NCBI GenBank assembly: GCA_002110465.1 | Contig: NEED01000078.1 | Coordinates: 62,001 to 126,000 of the forward strand | From: an unicellular cyanobacterium SU2 | GTDB taxonomy: Bacteria > Cyanobacteriota > Cyanobacteriia > Cyanobacteriales > Microcystaceae | Length of the DNA stretch: 64,000 nucleotides | Direction of reading: 5' to 3' | Shown: in pieces, positions 18,947 through 27,139 of the stretch | How the letters are laid out: every line of letters starts with the position of its first letter | Position numbering within the stretch: the first letter of the stretch is position 1 | Made by a program: the position numbers and the translations under genes | The notes under the pieces: generated by a model | Told to the model about the DNA's origin: nothing | The model's database searches: none | What the model saw: only the letters and a program-made list of their open reading frames with translations

Positions 18947-19352
18947 ACATTTTGTGATAGATACCAATGTCTTAGTCAGTGCATTACTGATTAAAAAATC
19001 TTCTGCTTTTAAAGTCATTAAAGTGGTGGAAGAACTTGGAATTACTTTATATTCTGAGCAAACATTAGACGAAATAACCCAAGTTTTACAAAGAAAGAAG
19101 TTTGATAAATATCTCACCATAGAAGAAAGACAAAAGTTTATTCTTAAATTTATAGAAAAATCAGAATTAGTTACAGTCACAGACTCTATTACTATTTGTC
19201 GAGACTCAAAAGATAATCAATTTTTAGAATTGGCTGTAAGTGGTAAAGCTGATTGTATAATAACAGGAGATGAAGATTTATTGCTCTTAAATCCTTTTAA
19301 GAACATTCCTATTATTACTGTTAACGACTTCTTGAAACTTTATGATGAGTAA
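18933..19352 (+). CDS. PIN-domain toxin (COG1569 family)
   Basis: The 139-aa protein has the PIN acidic centre in order: FVIDTNVLVSALL at the N-terminus, an acidic residue in TLDEITQVL, CRDSKDNQFLELA in the third quarter, and CIITGDEDLLLL near the end. PIN proteins are magnesium-dependent RNases, and this subgroup forms TA pairs. All expected acidic residues are present, so it looks active. It overlaps the antitoxin gene upstream (14 bp) and the restriction-modification gene downstream (11 bp). The double ATG at 18933/18936 leaves the exact start open. Confidence 0.9.
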   Translation: MMNHKHFVIDTNVLVSALLIKKSSAFKVIKVVEELGITLYSEQTLDEITQVLQRKKFDKYLTIEERQKFILKFIEKSELVTVTDSITICRDSKDNQFLELAVSGKADCIITGDEDLLLLNPFKNIPIITVNDFLKLYDE

Positions 19353-22179
19353 CCCGATGTCTAACTTATTATCCCCCCATCAATCATTAAATAAAGCTTT
19401 CCTCAAAGTTAAACCCACTCGTCAACATTTTGAGCAGTTTAAAGGTAATTTACAACAATTACTAAACAGTATTAAGGAAACAGAATTAGAAGAATATAAT
19501 AAAAATTTGCTGCGAGATTTTCTAAAAGATACCTATTATCAAGATGATTATTTTATCAACACAAAATATAAAAAAGACTTAGTTATTTATAATAACAAAA
19601 CTAATGAGAGTACAGTAGGAGTTATTTTAGAATGCAAACAACCCAATAATCAAGCTGAAATGCCAAAGGTAGATAAGCTTAATGTTAAAGCATTACAGCA
19701 GTTACTTTTATATTTCTTTCAAGAGAGAATTACAGAAAATAATATTAATCTTAAATATCTCATTATTACTAATGTTTATGAGTGGTTCATTTTTGATGCA
19801 CAAGACTTTGAACGCTTATTTTATCAAGACAAAGCTTTAGTTAAACAGTTTGATAAGTTTACGGATAAAAAGTTAACCGGTACAGGTACAGACTTTTTCT
19901 ATAAAGATATTGCCAAACCTGCGATCGATAAAAAAGAAGCAGAATTAAACTTTGTTTATGTTAATCTACAGGAAGGTATAGATAATGAAAAACAGTTACG
20001 GGACTTATATAAGTTATTTTCCCCTGAACATTTATTAAAGTTACCCTTTCTCAATGATAGTAATAGTTTAGATAAGGAATTTTACAACGAGTTATTATAC
20101 ATTATTGGTTTGACAGAAGTTAAGGAAAAAAATAAGAAGTTAATTAAACGAAATAAAGCAGACAAAAGAAACAGTGGATCATTAATTGAAAATGCCATCA
20201 CTCAACTACAAGGGTTAGATAAACTCTCAAGAATTAGTGATCTTTTAAAGTTTGGAGACAATATAGAAGAACAACTTTTTAATGTTAGTTTAGAATTAGT
20301 TATTATTTGGATTAATCGTATTTTATTTCTAAAGTTATTAGAAGCACAACTGATTAATTATCATCAAGGGGATAAGTCTTTTGCTTTTTTACATTTAGAT
20401 AAAATAACGAACTATTCTGACCTAAATTTTCTCTTTTTTAATGTCTTAGCTTGCGAAAATAGTCAACGGGATGATTATATTAAAAGCAATTTTGCAACTA
20501 TTCCTTATCTCAATAGTTCCCTTTTTGAACCCACAAACTTAGAACATAAAACCATTGTTATTAGTAATCTTCGACAAGAAACTTTACCTATTTTTTCGGG
20601 AACCGTGTTAAAAGATACCACAGGGAAAAAACGAACAGGAAACTTAAATGCACTACAATATTTATTTGAGTTTCTAGATGCTTATGATTTTAGTAGTGAG
20701 GGTTCCGAAGCAATACAAGAAGATAATAAACGGTTAATTAATGCGTCAGTTTTGGGGTTGATTTTTGAGAAGATAAACGGTTATAAAGATGGTTCCTTTT
20801 TTACTCCTGGTTTTATTACTATGTATATGTGTCGAGAAACCATTAGACGGGGAGTTATTGAGAAGTTTAATGAGGTGAAAAAATGGAACTGTAACACCAT
20901 CAATGATCTCTATAATAAGATTGATGATAAAACAGAAGGAAACGAGATTATCAATAGTCTAAAAATTTGTGACCCTGCGGTGGGTTCCGGTCATTTTTTG
21001 GTATCTGCTTTAAATGAAATTATCGCTATAAAAAGTGAGTTAAAAATATTACAAGATAAGGAAGGTAAGACGTTACGAGACTATACAATACAAGTAGTAA
21101 ATGATGAGTTAGTCATTGAAGATGATAACGAAACGTTGTTTGAATATAATCCTAAAAATAAGGAAAGTCAACGAATACAAGAAACTTTATTTCATGAGAA
21201 ACAGACGATTATCGAAAATTGTTTATTTAGGGTAGATATTAATCCTAACTCCGTTAAAATTTGTCGCTTACGGTTATGGATAGAGTTATTGAAAAATGCT
21301 TATTATAAAGGGGAAAATGAGTTAGAAACTTTACCCAATATTGACATTAATATTAAGTGTGGTAACTCTTTAATTAGTCGGTTTAGGTTAGATTCAGATT
21401 TAAAAGTAGCATTGAGTAAGAGTAAGTCTGATATTCCTACTTATCAAACTGCTGTACAAACCTATCGCAGTGCAAAAAGTAAAGAAGAAAAGCGAGAAAT
21501 GGAACGATTGATTACAAAAATAAAGGAGAATTTTAAGACAACTTTATATGGTACTGATCCTAAAAAGGTTAAACTGAGAAAGTTAGAATCAGATTTATAT
21601 TTATTACAGAATCAAACTGAATTATTTGAGGAAACGAAGACGGAAAAAGAAAAGAAAGCAAAAGAAAAGAAGATCACTAAGTTACACAATGACATAGATA
21701 AGTTAACCGTTGAGTTAGAAGAAATAGAAAGCGGTAAGTTATATCAAAATGCGTTTGAATGGCGTTTTGAATTCCCCGAAGTGTTAAATAATAAGGGTGA
21801 TTTTGTTGGTTTTGATATCATTATTGGTAATCCTCCTTGGGGGGTAAAAATGAATACTACACAATTGCAACATATCAAAAGTACAAATTCTGATATTATT
21901 GTTAGAATGATAGACTCTTTTATGTTCTTTGTTAATTTAACTTTTTCTTTAAAATCTAAACTTGGTATTATCTGCCAAATAATACCAGATGTTATTTTGT
22001 ATCAACTTGATAACGAGAAATTACGAGAAAAAATATTAAATATATCTCAACTAAAAATAGCATTAAATTTAGGAGATGGAATTTTTGAAGATGTTTCAAG
22101 ACCTTCTTGTATTATACTTTTAACTTCTAAACTCAATAATATTTCTTTAATAGGAGAATACTTACCCTCTAAACGATAG
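19342..22179 (+). CDS. Single-chain (type IIG-like) restriction-modification enzyme, C-terminally truncated
   Basis: The 945-aa frame holds a nuclease-like N-terminus with a PD-(D/E)xK pattern (Asp79, then ILECKQ at about 95-100). A helical linker follows, then an adenine-methyltransferase domain with motif I DPAVGSGHFLVSA at about 544-556 and motif IV GNPPWGV near 829-835. Such enzymes cut DNA outside their site and methylate adenine. The target-recognition domain that should follow motif IV is missing. The frame ends at TAG 22177-22179, inside sequence that belongs to a DUF29 gene in another frame. It overlaps the PIN toxin gene. It is probably non-functional, though methylation without specificity domain cannot be excluded. 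Confidence 0.88.
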   Translation: MMSNPMSNLLSPHQSLNKAFLKVKPTRQHFEQFKGNLQQLLNSIKETELEEYNKNLLRDFLKDTYYQDDYFINTKYKKDLVIYNNKTNESTVGVILECKQPNNQAEMPKVDKLNVKALQQLLLYFFQERITENNINLKYLIITNVYEWFIFDAQDFERLFYQDKALVKQFDKFTDKKLTGTGTDFFYKDIAKPAIDKKEAELNFVYVNLQEGIDNEKQLRDLYKLFSPEHLLKLPFLNDSNSLDKEFYNELLYIIGLTEVKEKNKKLIKRNKADKRNSGSLIENAITQLQGLDKLSRISDLLKFGDNIEEQLFNVSLELVIIWINRILFLKLLEAQLINYHQGDKSFAFLHLDKITNYSDLNFLFFNVLACENSQRDDYIKSNFATIPYLNSSLFEPTNLEHKTIVISNLRQETLPIFSGTVLKDTTGKKRTGNLNALQYLFEFLDAYDFSSEGSEAIQEDNKRLINASVLGLIFEKINGYKDGSFFTPGFITMYMCRETIRRGVIEKFNEVKKWNCNTINDLYNKIDDKTEGNEIINSLKICDPAVGSGHFLVSALNEIIAIKSELKILQDKEGKTLRDYTIQVVNDELVIEDDNETLFEYNPKNKESQRIQETLFHEKQTIIENCLFRVDINPNSVKICRLRLWIELLKNAYYKGENELETLPNIDINIKCGNSLISRFRLDSDLKVALSKSKSDIPTYQTAVQTYRSAKSKEEKREMERLITKIKENFKTTLYGTDPKKVKLRKLESDLYLLQNQTELFEETKTEKEKKAKEKKITKLHNDIDKLTVELEEIESGKLYQNAFEWRFEFPEVLNNKGDFVGFDIIIGNPPWGVKMNTTQLQHIKSTNSDIIVRMIDSFMFFVNLTFSLKSKLGIICQIIPDVILYQLDNEKLREKILNISQLKIALNLGDGIFEDVSRPSCIILLTSKLNNISLIGEYLPSKR

Positions 22180-22339
22180 TCCCAGTTTGAAACCTTTATT
22201 AGAACAAGAGTTGGAACAATGGTATCATTATGGGAAAAAAGAAGCAGCTAAAGAAACTAAATTATCTTTAGATACTTTTCCTGAGTCTTGTCCTTTTACT
22301 ATCGAAATAGTTTTAGATTCAGATTTTTTGCCAGAATAA
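22172..22339 (+). pseudogene. 3' remnant of a DUF29 family gene
   Basis: In a frame different from the restriction gene, codons from 22172 read NDSPSLKPLLEQELEQWY, then AAKETKLSLDTFPESCPFTI, and end LDSDFLPE with TAA at 22337. This is the standard C-terminal third of cyanobacterial DUF29 proteins. The N-terminal part is missing, and the upstream sequence belongs to the restriction gene. That places a deletion or recombination junction near 22165-22175. Confidence 0.85.
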
Positions 22340-22499
22340 GCCTTACAAAATCAATCTCCTAAAATATCAAGTGCGATCGCCGAATTTAATCAATGAAAAA
22401 TATTGATATTGATTAAGTAGGGGTCAACAACTGTCAACCCTTCATAAAATCAGAAGGGAAAATGGTTTGCTGTTGTCTTTGTCTCCCCTACTCTTAAAT

Positions 22500-23453
22500 C
22501 TAGTTCCCCCACATTTTGGTAATAATGGTTTCTGGTGGAATATCAGCAACCTTATCGGTGGTTGATTGAATGCCAATATAGCGATCAGAATCCGAGGGGA
22601 AGCGTTTCTCTAACGCGGTAGGACCAAACAGTCCAATAGTATAAGTCCCCACAGCAACAGCTAACTGGAGGGAATCACTGTCGGTACAGAGGATTAAATT
22701 TGCCGCCGCAATAATAGCTGCCATTTTACCAGGATCACTTGGTTGAATTATCTTGAGGCTAGGATAAGCTTCGCGCATCATAGCAATCTGCTCAGCATTA
22801 TTATCATCTTGTAGCAGTACCACCGATAAATTTGGCTGTTTTTCCCTAATACTCTCGATAATACTTCCCCATCGTTCAACCGGATAAATAGCGTGGGAAT
22901 CTTGAGGAATTTGACTCGAACCGTTGTATATCAGGATATAACCCTCTTTCAGGTCAAGTCTTTCTTGTTGAGCTTGAGCCCAATCAATATCTTTAGTGGG
23001 AACGGCAATTTTTAGGGGTGGACAGAGAGATTGAATCCCAAGTCCTTCTAGAAGATCATGAGCAACATGGGAGGCATACTGTTCCGTTTTTAGGAGAACG
23101 GGGTTAGACACAAACCAAGAGGTTTGGCTTTCGTACCCAATCCTTAAAGGAATGCCATTTAACCACAACAGGAGGTCGATAGTCCACCTTTGTCCAAAGT
23201 TAAGGGCTACATCATACTCGCGATCGCGGATCATGCCCAAGACATTCAAATAATCAGCTAATCCATTGCGATCTTTATAATCAAAAGCGAGGATTTCATT
23301 AACATAGGGACACACCCGATAAGCTGCTTTAGCACGGGGTTCAACCATGACATCAATGGTAGCGTTCGGGTATTGGGTTTTGAGATCTTCGAGGGTAGGA
23401 AAAAATAAGATTTGGTCGCCAATTCCCCCAGGAACCAGGGCTAGTATTCGCAT
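22500..23453 (-). CDS. Glycosyltransferase family 9 (heptosyltransferase-like)
   Basis: The protein of about 317 aa starts MRILALVPGGIGDQILF, the nucleotide-sugar GT-B start motif of the RfaF/WaaF group. In the C-terminal half, LILCTDSDSLQLAVAVGT and IGLFGPT match the donor-binding part of GT9 enzymes. Family members add sugars to lipopolysaccharide cores, but cyanobacterial LPS often lacks heptose, so the donor is uncertain. The ATG at 23451-23453 is preferred to GTG 23459 since family members begin MRxL. It is flanked by gaps and appears monocistronic. Confidence 0.88.
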   Translation of the reverse strand: MRILALVPGGIGDQILFFPTLEDLKTQYPNATIDVMVEPRAKAAYRVCPYVNEILAFDYKDRNGLADYLNVLGMIRDREYDVALNFGQRWTIDLLLWLNGIPLRIGYESQTSWFVSNPVLLKTEQYASHVAHDLLEGLGIQSLCPPLKIAVPTKDIDWAQAQQERLDLKEGYILIYNGSSQIPQDSHAIYPVERWGSIIESIREKQPNLSVVLLQDDNNAEQIAMMREAYPSLKIIQPSDPGKMAAIIAAANLILCTDSDSLQLAVAVGTYTIGLFGPTALEKRFPSDSDRYIGIQSTTDKVADIPPETIITKMWGN

Positions 23454-23777
23454 AGGCACGATCCTTAGATTAGCAATCTGTCGGCTTAATCACAACACAA
23501 CAGCTTCATTCTAAGGGAAGATTCCCCTAAATCTCCTATCTGTTCAGAATAAATTCTTATATAAATAAAATTTATTCAATTCTGCTTTTTCCTTTTTAAA
23601 GATAAGATTATTTTATATAATAATCAAAAACTGTAGTCACAACTAAGGGTTTTTGTCTTAATTTAGATCACAATTTGTTTAAGAGAAGATTAAATTAAAA
23701 CGAAATATTAAGACAAGATTAGAAATATCAAGTTTCATCCCTTAAAATATATCTATAACTTTCTCGGGAGAAAAGGG
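23454..23777. other. Intergenic region, promoters only
   Basis: This 324-bp divergent gap between the GT9 and DUF7219 genes is AT-rich after 23540. I see no coding frame, tRNA or named RNA in it. Confidence 0.4.
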
Positions 23778-24026
23778 ATGAATAAGTCAGAAAAAGAAAT
23801 AAAAAAAGACTTTCTACACCCTAAAAGTTCTTATCAGGGAGAATATAGTGCTAATAACTTTATTTTCAACACAAACTTACAGGAATTTGCCCAAAAGATT
23901 AGTTATATTTCCAGTCTTCACACAGGAGGTAAATTATCTTCTCAAGAAGCGTACCAAGAAATTGAGGTATTATGGCAACAACTAGAATACACTCAGCGAA
24001 TGATCTTCAGTGGCAGACAACTGTGA
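23778..24026 (+). CDS. DUF7219 family protein
   Basis: The 82-aa product contains FLHPKSSYQGEYSANNFIFN, then NLQEFAQKISYISSLHTGGK and a closing LWQQLEYTQRMI. That matches the small cyanobacteria-restricted DUF7219 family. GGGAG lies 11-15 bases before the ATG as a ribosome-binding site. The protein is soluble, without cysteines or membrane segments, and its role is unknown. It lies 387 bp upstream of rpoC1 on the same strand. Confidence 0.8.
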   Translation: MNKSEKEIKKDFLHPKSSYQGEYSANNFIFNTNLQEFAQKISYISSLHTGGKLSSQEAYQEIEVLWQQLEYTQRMIFSGRQL

Positions 24027-24413
24027 CGACTATTAATCGAAAGTGCATCGCCTCGCATCTCATCTTTTAACTAAAGCGCAAGAGTCCCCGCCCTCAGCCT
24101 AGCGACTAGATGTGGTGTATTATCTTCAGCAAGCTGAGTCGAACCGTTACGGGCTAAAATAGAAAAAAAATAGTATAATTCTAGATCTACAGACAGTAAA
24201 GATATCCAGATTCCTTTAAAGATATTCCTCTGTGATTTTCAATGTTTACCTAATTAGAGATTGTTTTTCAGCCAAATTCCTTGATACTAATTGACAGATC
24301 TATGAATTAAAGTGCTGTGACCCCCAAGTTCTAGCGGAATTATCTATCCAGAAATCGAAGTTTTGTCTGGATTTAACCATCTATAATTTTTGATCTCTTA
24401 TCAAGCATTAAGT
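24027..24413 (+). other. Long leader region of rpoC1 with possible RNA structure
   Basis: No gene is visible in 387 bp. A GC-richer block at 24075-24155 can fold: GCCC-TCAGC (24090-24098) faces GCTGAG (24133-24138) and GGGC (24151-24154). A TATAAT occurs at 24174-24179. The remainder is AT-rich. It may be a terminator or attenuator with the rpoC1 promoter, or the scar of a lost element. Confidence 0.4.
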
Positions 24414-26297
24414 ATGAAACCACAAGCAGATTCACGGTTTGACTACGTTAAGATTAATTTAGCCTCTCCAGAGCGGGTTCGTCAGTGGGGAGAAAGAACC
24501 CTTCCCAACGGCGTTGTCGTGGGAGAAGTGACCAAACCGGAAACCATCAACTATCGGACTCTCAAACCAGAAATGGATGGTTTATTCTGTGAGCGTATTT
24601 TTGGGCCATCTAAAGATTGGGAATGTTGGTGTGGTAAATATAAACGAGTCCGTCACCGAGGGATTGTCTGCGAACGGTGTGGGGTAGAAGTAACAGAATC
24701 TCGTGTCCGTCGCCATCGCATGGGTTTTATTAAATTAGCCGCCCCCGTTACCCATGTTTGGTATCTCAAGGGAATTCCTAGTTATCTAAGCATCCTCTTA
24801 GATATGGCCTTACGGGATGTAGAACAAATTGTTTACTTTAACTCCTATGTGGTTCTCGACCCAGGTAATGCTAGTAATCTATCCTACAAACAACTTTTAA
24901 CCGAAGATCAATGGATTGAAATCGAAGACCAAATCTACGCCGAAGACTCTGAACTACAAGGAATTGAGGTGGGAATTGGCGCAGAAGCCATTCAACGGCT
25001 ACTACAAGAAATTAATTTAGATGAAGTTGCAGAAAAACTCCGAGAAGAAATTCTCGAAAGTAAAGGTCAGAAACGGGCTAAATTAATTAAGCGATTACGG
25101 GTCATTGATAACTTCATTGCGACGGAATCTCGACCAGAATGGATGGTACTAGAGGTCATTCCTGTAATTCCCCCTGATTTACGCCCCATGGTTCAGTTAG
25201 ATGGGGGTCGCTTTGCTACCTCTGACCTTAATGATCTCTATCGACGGGTAATTAACCGGAATAATCGTCTCGCCCGTCTACAGGAAATTTTAGCCCCTGA
25301 AATCATTGTCCGTAACGAAAAACGGATGTTACAAGAGGCGGTAGATGCGTTGATTGATAACGGACGGCGAGGACGTACAGTCGTAGGGGCAAATAATCGC
25401 GCCTTAAAGTCCCTGTCGGATATTATTGAAGGGAAACAAGGTCGCTTCCGTCAAAACCTCCTAGGAAAACGGGTAGACTACTCTGGACGGTCTGTTATTG
25501 TGGTCGGTCCTAAGCTGAAGATTTATCAGTGTGGTTTACCGCGAGAAATGGCGATCGAGTTGTTCCAACCCTTTGTCATTCATCGTTTGATTCGTTTGGG
25601 GTTAGTAAATAATATTAAGGCGGCTAAAAAGCTGATTGTTCGGGAAGATCCTAGCGTGTGGAATGTTCTAGAAGAGGTGATTACGGGACACCCTGTGATG
25701 CTTAACCGTGCGCCGACGTTGCACCGTTTAGGGATTCAAGCATTTGAACCGATTTTAGTCGAAGGTCGGGCAATTCAGTTACATCCGTTGGTTTGTCCAG
25801 CGTTTAACGCTGACTTTGACGGCGACCAAATGGCGGTTCATGTTCCCCTTTCCCTAGAATCCCAATCTGAAGCACGGTTACTAATGTTAGCCTGTCACAA
25901 TATTCTGTCTCCTGCAACAGGTAAACCCATTGTCGCTCCTTCTCAGGATATGGTATTGGGATGTTACTATCTTACCGCCGAAAATCCCCAAGCACAGAAG
26001 GGAGCAGGTCGCTATTTTGGCAGTTTTGACGACGCACTCAAAGCTTACGAACAAGAACAAGTGGATTTACACGCCTACATTTGGCTTCGCATTGGTGTAG
26101 ATGAAGAGGTGGTGACTCTCAAACCCGATCACGAAGTGCTTAAAGAGGAAACCCTAGACGACGGAAGTGTGGTTAAACATTATCGTGAACGTCGAGTAAG
26201 GGAAAAGGATGGGGAAGTTCTCGCCCAATTTGTCCGTACTACCCCTGGTCGAATTATCTACAATAAAACCATTCAGGATGCACTGGTTGCTGTTTAA
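24414..26297 (+). CDS. rpoC1: DNA-directed RNA polymerase subunit gamma (RpoC1)
   Basis: Cyanobacteria split the beta' subunit in two; this is the N-terminal part. From ATG 24414 ([14 protein letters not shown]) the product is 627 aa, the normal length. An upstream TTG at 24390 is less likely. The zinc-binding cysteines occur as [20 protein letters not shown] near residue 75. The catalytic NADFDGD loop, which holds the active-site magnesium, is at about 465-471. Neither rpoB nor rpoC2 is beside it: a DUF7219 gene lies upstream and a broken brnT downstream, so rpoC1 is a single gene here with its own leader and terminator. Confidence 0.97.
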   Translation: MKPQADSRFDYVKINLASPERVRQWGERTLPNGVVVGEVTKPETINYRTLKPEMDGLFCERIFGPSKDWECWCGKYKRVRHRGIVCERCGVEVTESRVRRHRMGFIKLAAPVTHVWYLKGIPSYLSILLDMALRDVEQIVYFNSYVVLDPGNASNLSYKQLLTEDQWIEIEDQIYAEDSELQGIEVGIGAEAIQRLLQEINLDEVAEKLREEILESKGQKRAKLIKRLRVIDNFIATESRPEWMVLEVIPVIPPDLRPMVQLDGGRFATSDLNDLYRRVINRNNRLARLQEILAPEIIVRNEKRMLQEAVDALIDNGRRGRTVVGANNRALKSLSDIIEGKQGRFRQNLLGKRVDYSGRSVIVVGPKLKIYQCGLPREMAIELFQPFVIHRLIRLGLVNNIKAAKKLIVREDPSVWNVLEEVITGHPVMLNRAPTLHRLGIQAFEPILVEGRAIQLHPLVCPAFNADFDGDQMAVHVPLSLESQSEARLLMLACHNILSPATGKPIVAPSQDMVLGCYYLTAENPQAQKGAGRYFGSFDDALKAYEQEQVDLHAYIWLRIGVDEEVVTLKPDHEVLKEETLDDGSVVKHYRERRVREKDGEVLAQFVRTTPGRIIYNKTIQDALVAV

Positions 26298-26335
26298 TTG
26301 ACTGTCCTTTCAACAAATAGGTTTTTTGTAATGCA

Positions 26336-26370
26336 GTGGTTGGGGAGCTATTTCCTAACCACTCTTTTAT
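26336..26370 (+). terminator. Rho-independent terminator of rpoC1
   Basis: GTGGTTGGGGA (26336-26346) pairs with the strand 26352-26362 ending CCTAACCAC, giving an 11-bp stem with two G-U pairs and a 5-base loop. CTCTTTTAT follows. Confidence 0.75.
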
Positions 26371-26379
26371 CATAAAAAT

Positions 26380-26664
26380 ATGAGTCGATTACTTTTTGAC
26401 TGGGATAATGAAAAAAATAGAATTAATCAACAAAAGCATGGAGTTTCTTTTGAAGAAGCCAAAATGGTTTTTTATGATGATCATGCTATTCAATTTTAGG
26501 ACGAAGATCATTCTGAAGAGGAAGAGCGATTTTTGCTACTTGGTAGAAGTTCAAAAATGCGAATCTTACTAATTATTCATTGTTTTCGAGAAGAAGAATC
26601 TATAATCAGAATTATTTCTGCTAGAAAAGCTACTCAAAAAGAAGCTCAACAATATCGAGGATAA
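26380..26664 (+). pseudogene. brnT: brnT toxin gene with an internal amber codon
   Basis: The frame from ATG 26380 reads LLFDWDNEKNRINQQKHGVS and FEEAKMVF, the BrnT signature. TAG occurs at 26497-26499 as codon 40, immediately before DEDHSEEEERFLLLG. The same frame then continues to IIRIISARKATQKEAQQY and TAA at 26662. BrnT is a RelE-fold ribonuclease neutralised by BrnA. One base change in codon 40 would restore the full 94-aa toxin. The gene lies just behind the rpoC1 terminator and 4 bp before an intact brnA. Confidence 0.9.
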
Positions 26665-26668
26665 CCTA

Positions 26669-26875
26669 ATGAAATCAGAATATGATCTTACTAAAATGAA
26701 ATGTCGTCCCAATCCCTATGCTAAACAACTCAAGCAACAAGTAACTTTACCGTTAGGAATTGAAGTCATAGAATACTTTAAAAAAAAAGCTAAAGAAAAA
26801 GGAATCTCTTATCAAGAATTGATTAATTTATACCTTGAAGATTGTGTTCTCAATAAGCATGAACTGTCATTTTAG
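26669..26875 (+). CDS. brnA: BrnA-like antitoxin
   Basis: The 68-aa product carries the CopG/ribbon-helix-helix pattern of BrnA: a strand VTLPLGIEVIEYFKKKAKEKG followed by SYQELINLYLEDCV. Such antitoxins bind BrnT and repress their own operon. The ATG is 4 bp after the brnT stop codon, the usual order and spacing of the pair. It appears intact while its toxin is interrupted, so it may persist as a harmless orphan or an antidote to related toxins elsewhere. Confidence 0.85.
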   Translation: MKSEYDLTKMKCRPNPYAKQLKQQVTLPLGIEVIEYFKKKAKEKGISYQELINLYLEDCVLNKHELSF

Positions 26876-26996
26876 TAATTGCTACTAAGTAGTTAGATAT
26901 AAATAAACAAGGCTATCATAACTTATGTTGACAAAGCAATAACCTTTTCCTATTGCCTGTTATCCGTTTAGGAGTTCCCTTTGTTCACAAGTATAG

Positions 26997-27031
26997 CAGA
27001 ATGTAGAATTTAGAATGCAGAATTTAGAATG
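26997..27031 (+). repeat. Heptamer tandem repeat (5 units)
   Basis: Five consecutive 7-bp units of consensus [CT]AGAAT[GT] occur between brnA and the radical SAM gene. This is the pattern of cyanobacterial STRR heptamers. Confidence 0.75.
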
Positions 27032-27139
27032 AAAAACCTTGTCGTGAGTAACTTTGAGGGGTTCGAGTTATCCTAACCTCAATGCGTAGTGCTATAACTT
27101 TAAATTTGTCCGACCACTTATTGTGAGAACTAAAAAAAT

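Noticed and set aside
24120-24160. tRNA T-arm-like GGTTCGA on the minus strand in the rpoC1 leader
   Set aside because: The flanking bases do not form a 5-bp T stem, and no acceptor or anticodon arm could be drawn.
26997-27031. CRISPR-like short repeats (here and at 45453-45494)
   Set aside because: The units are contiguous heptamers without spacers and have no cas genes nearby.
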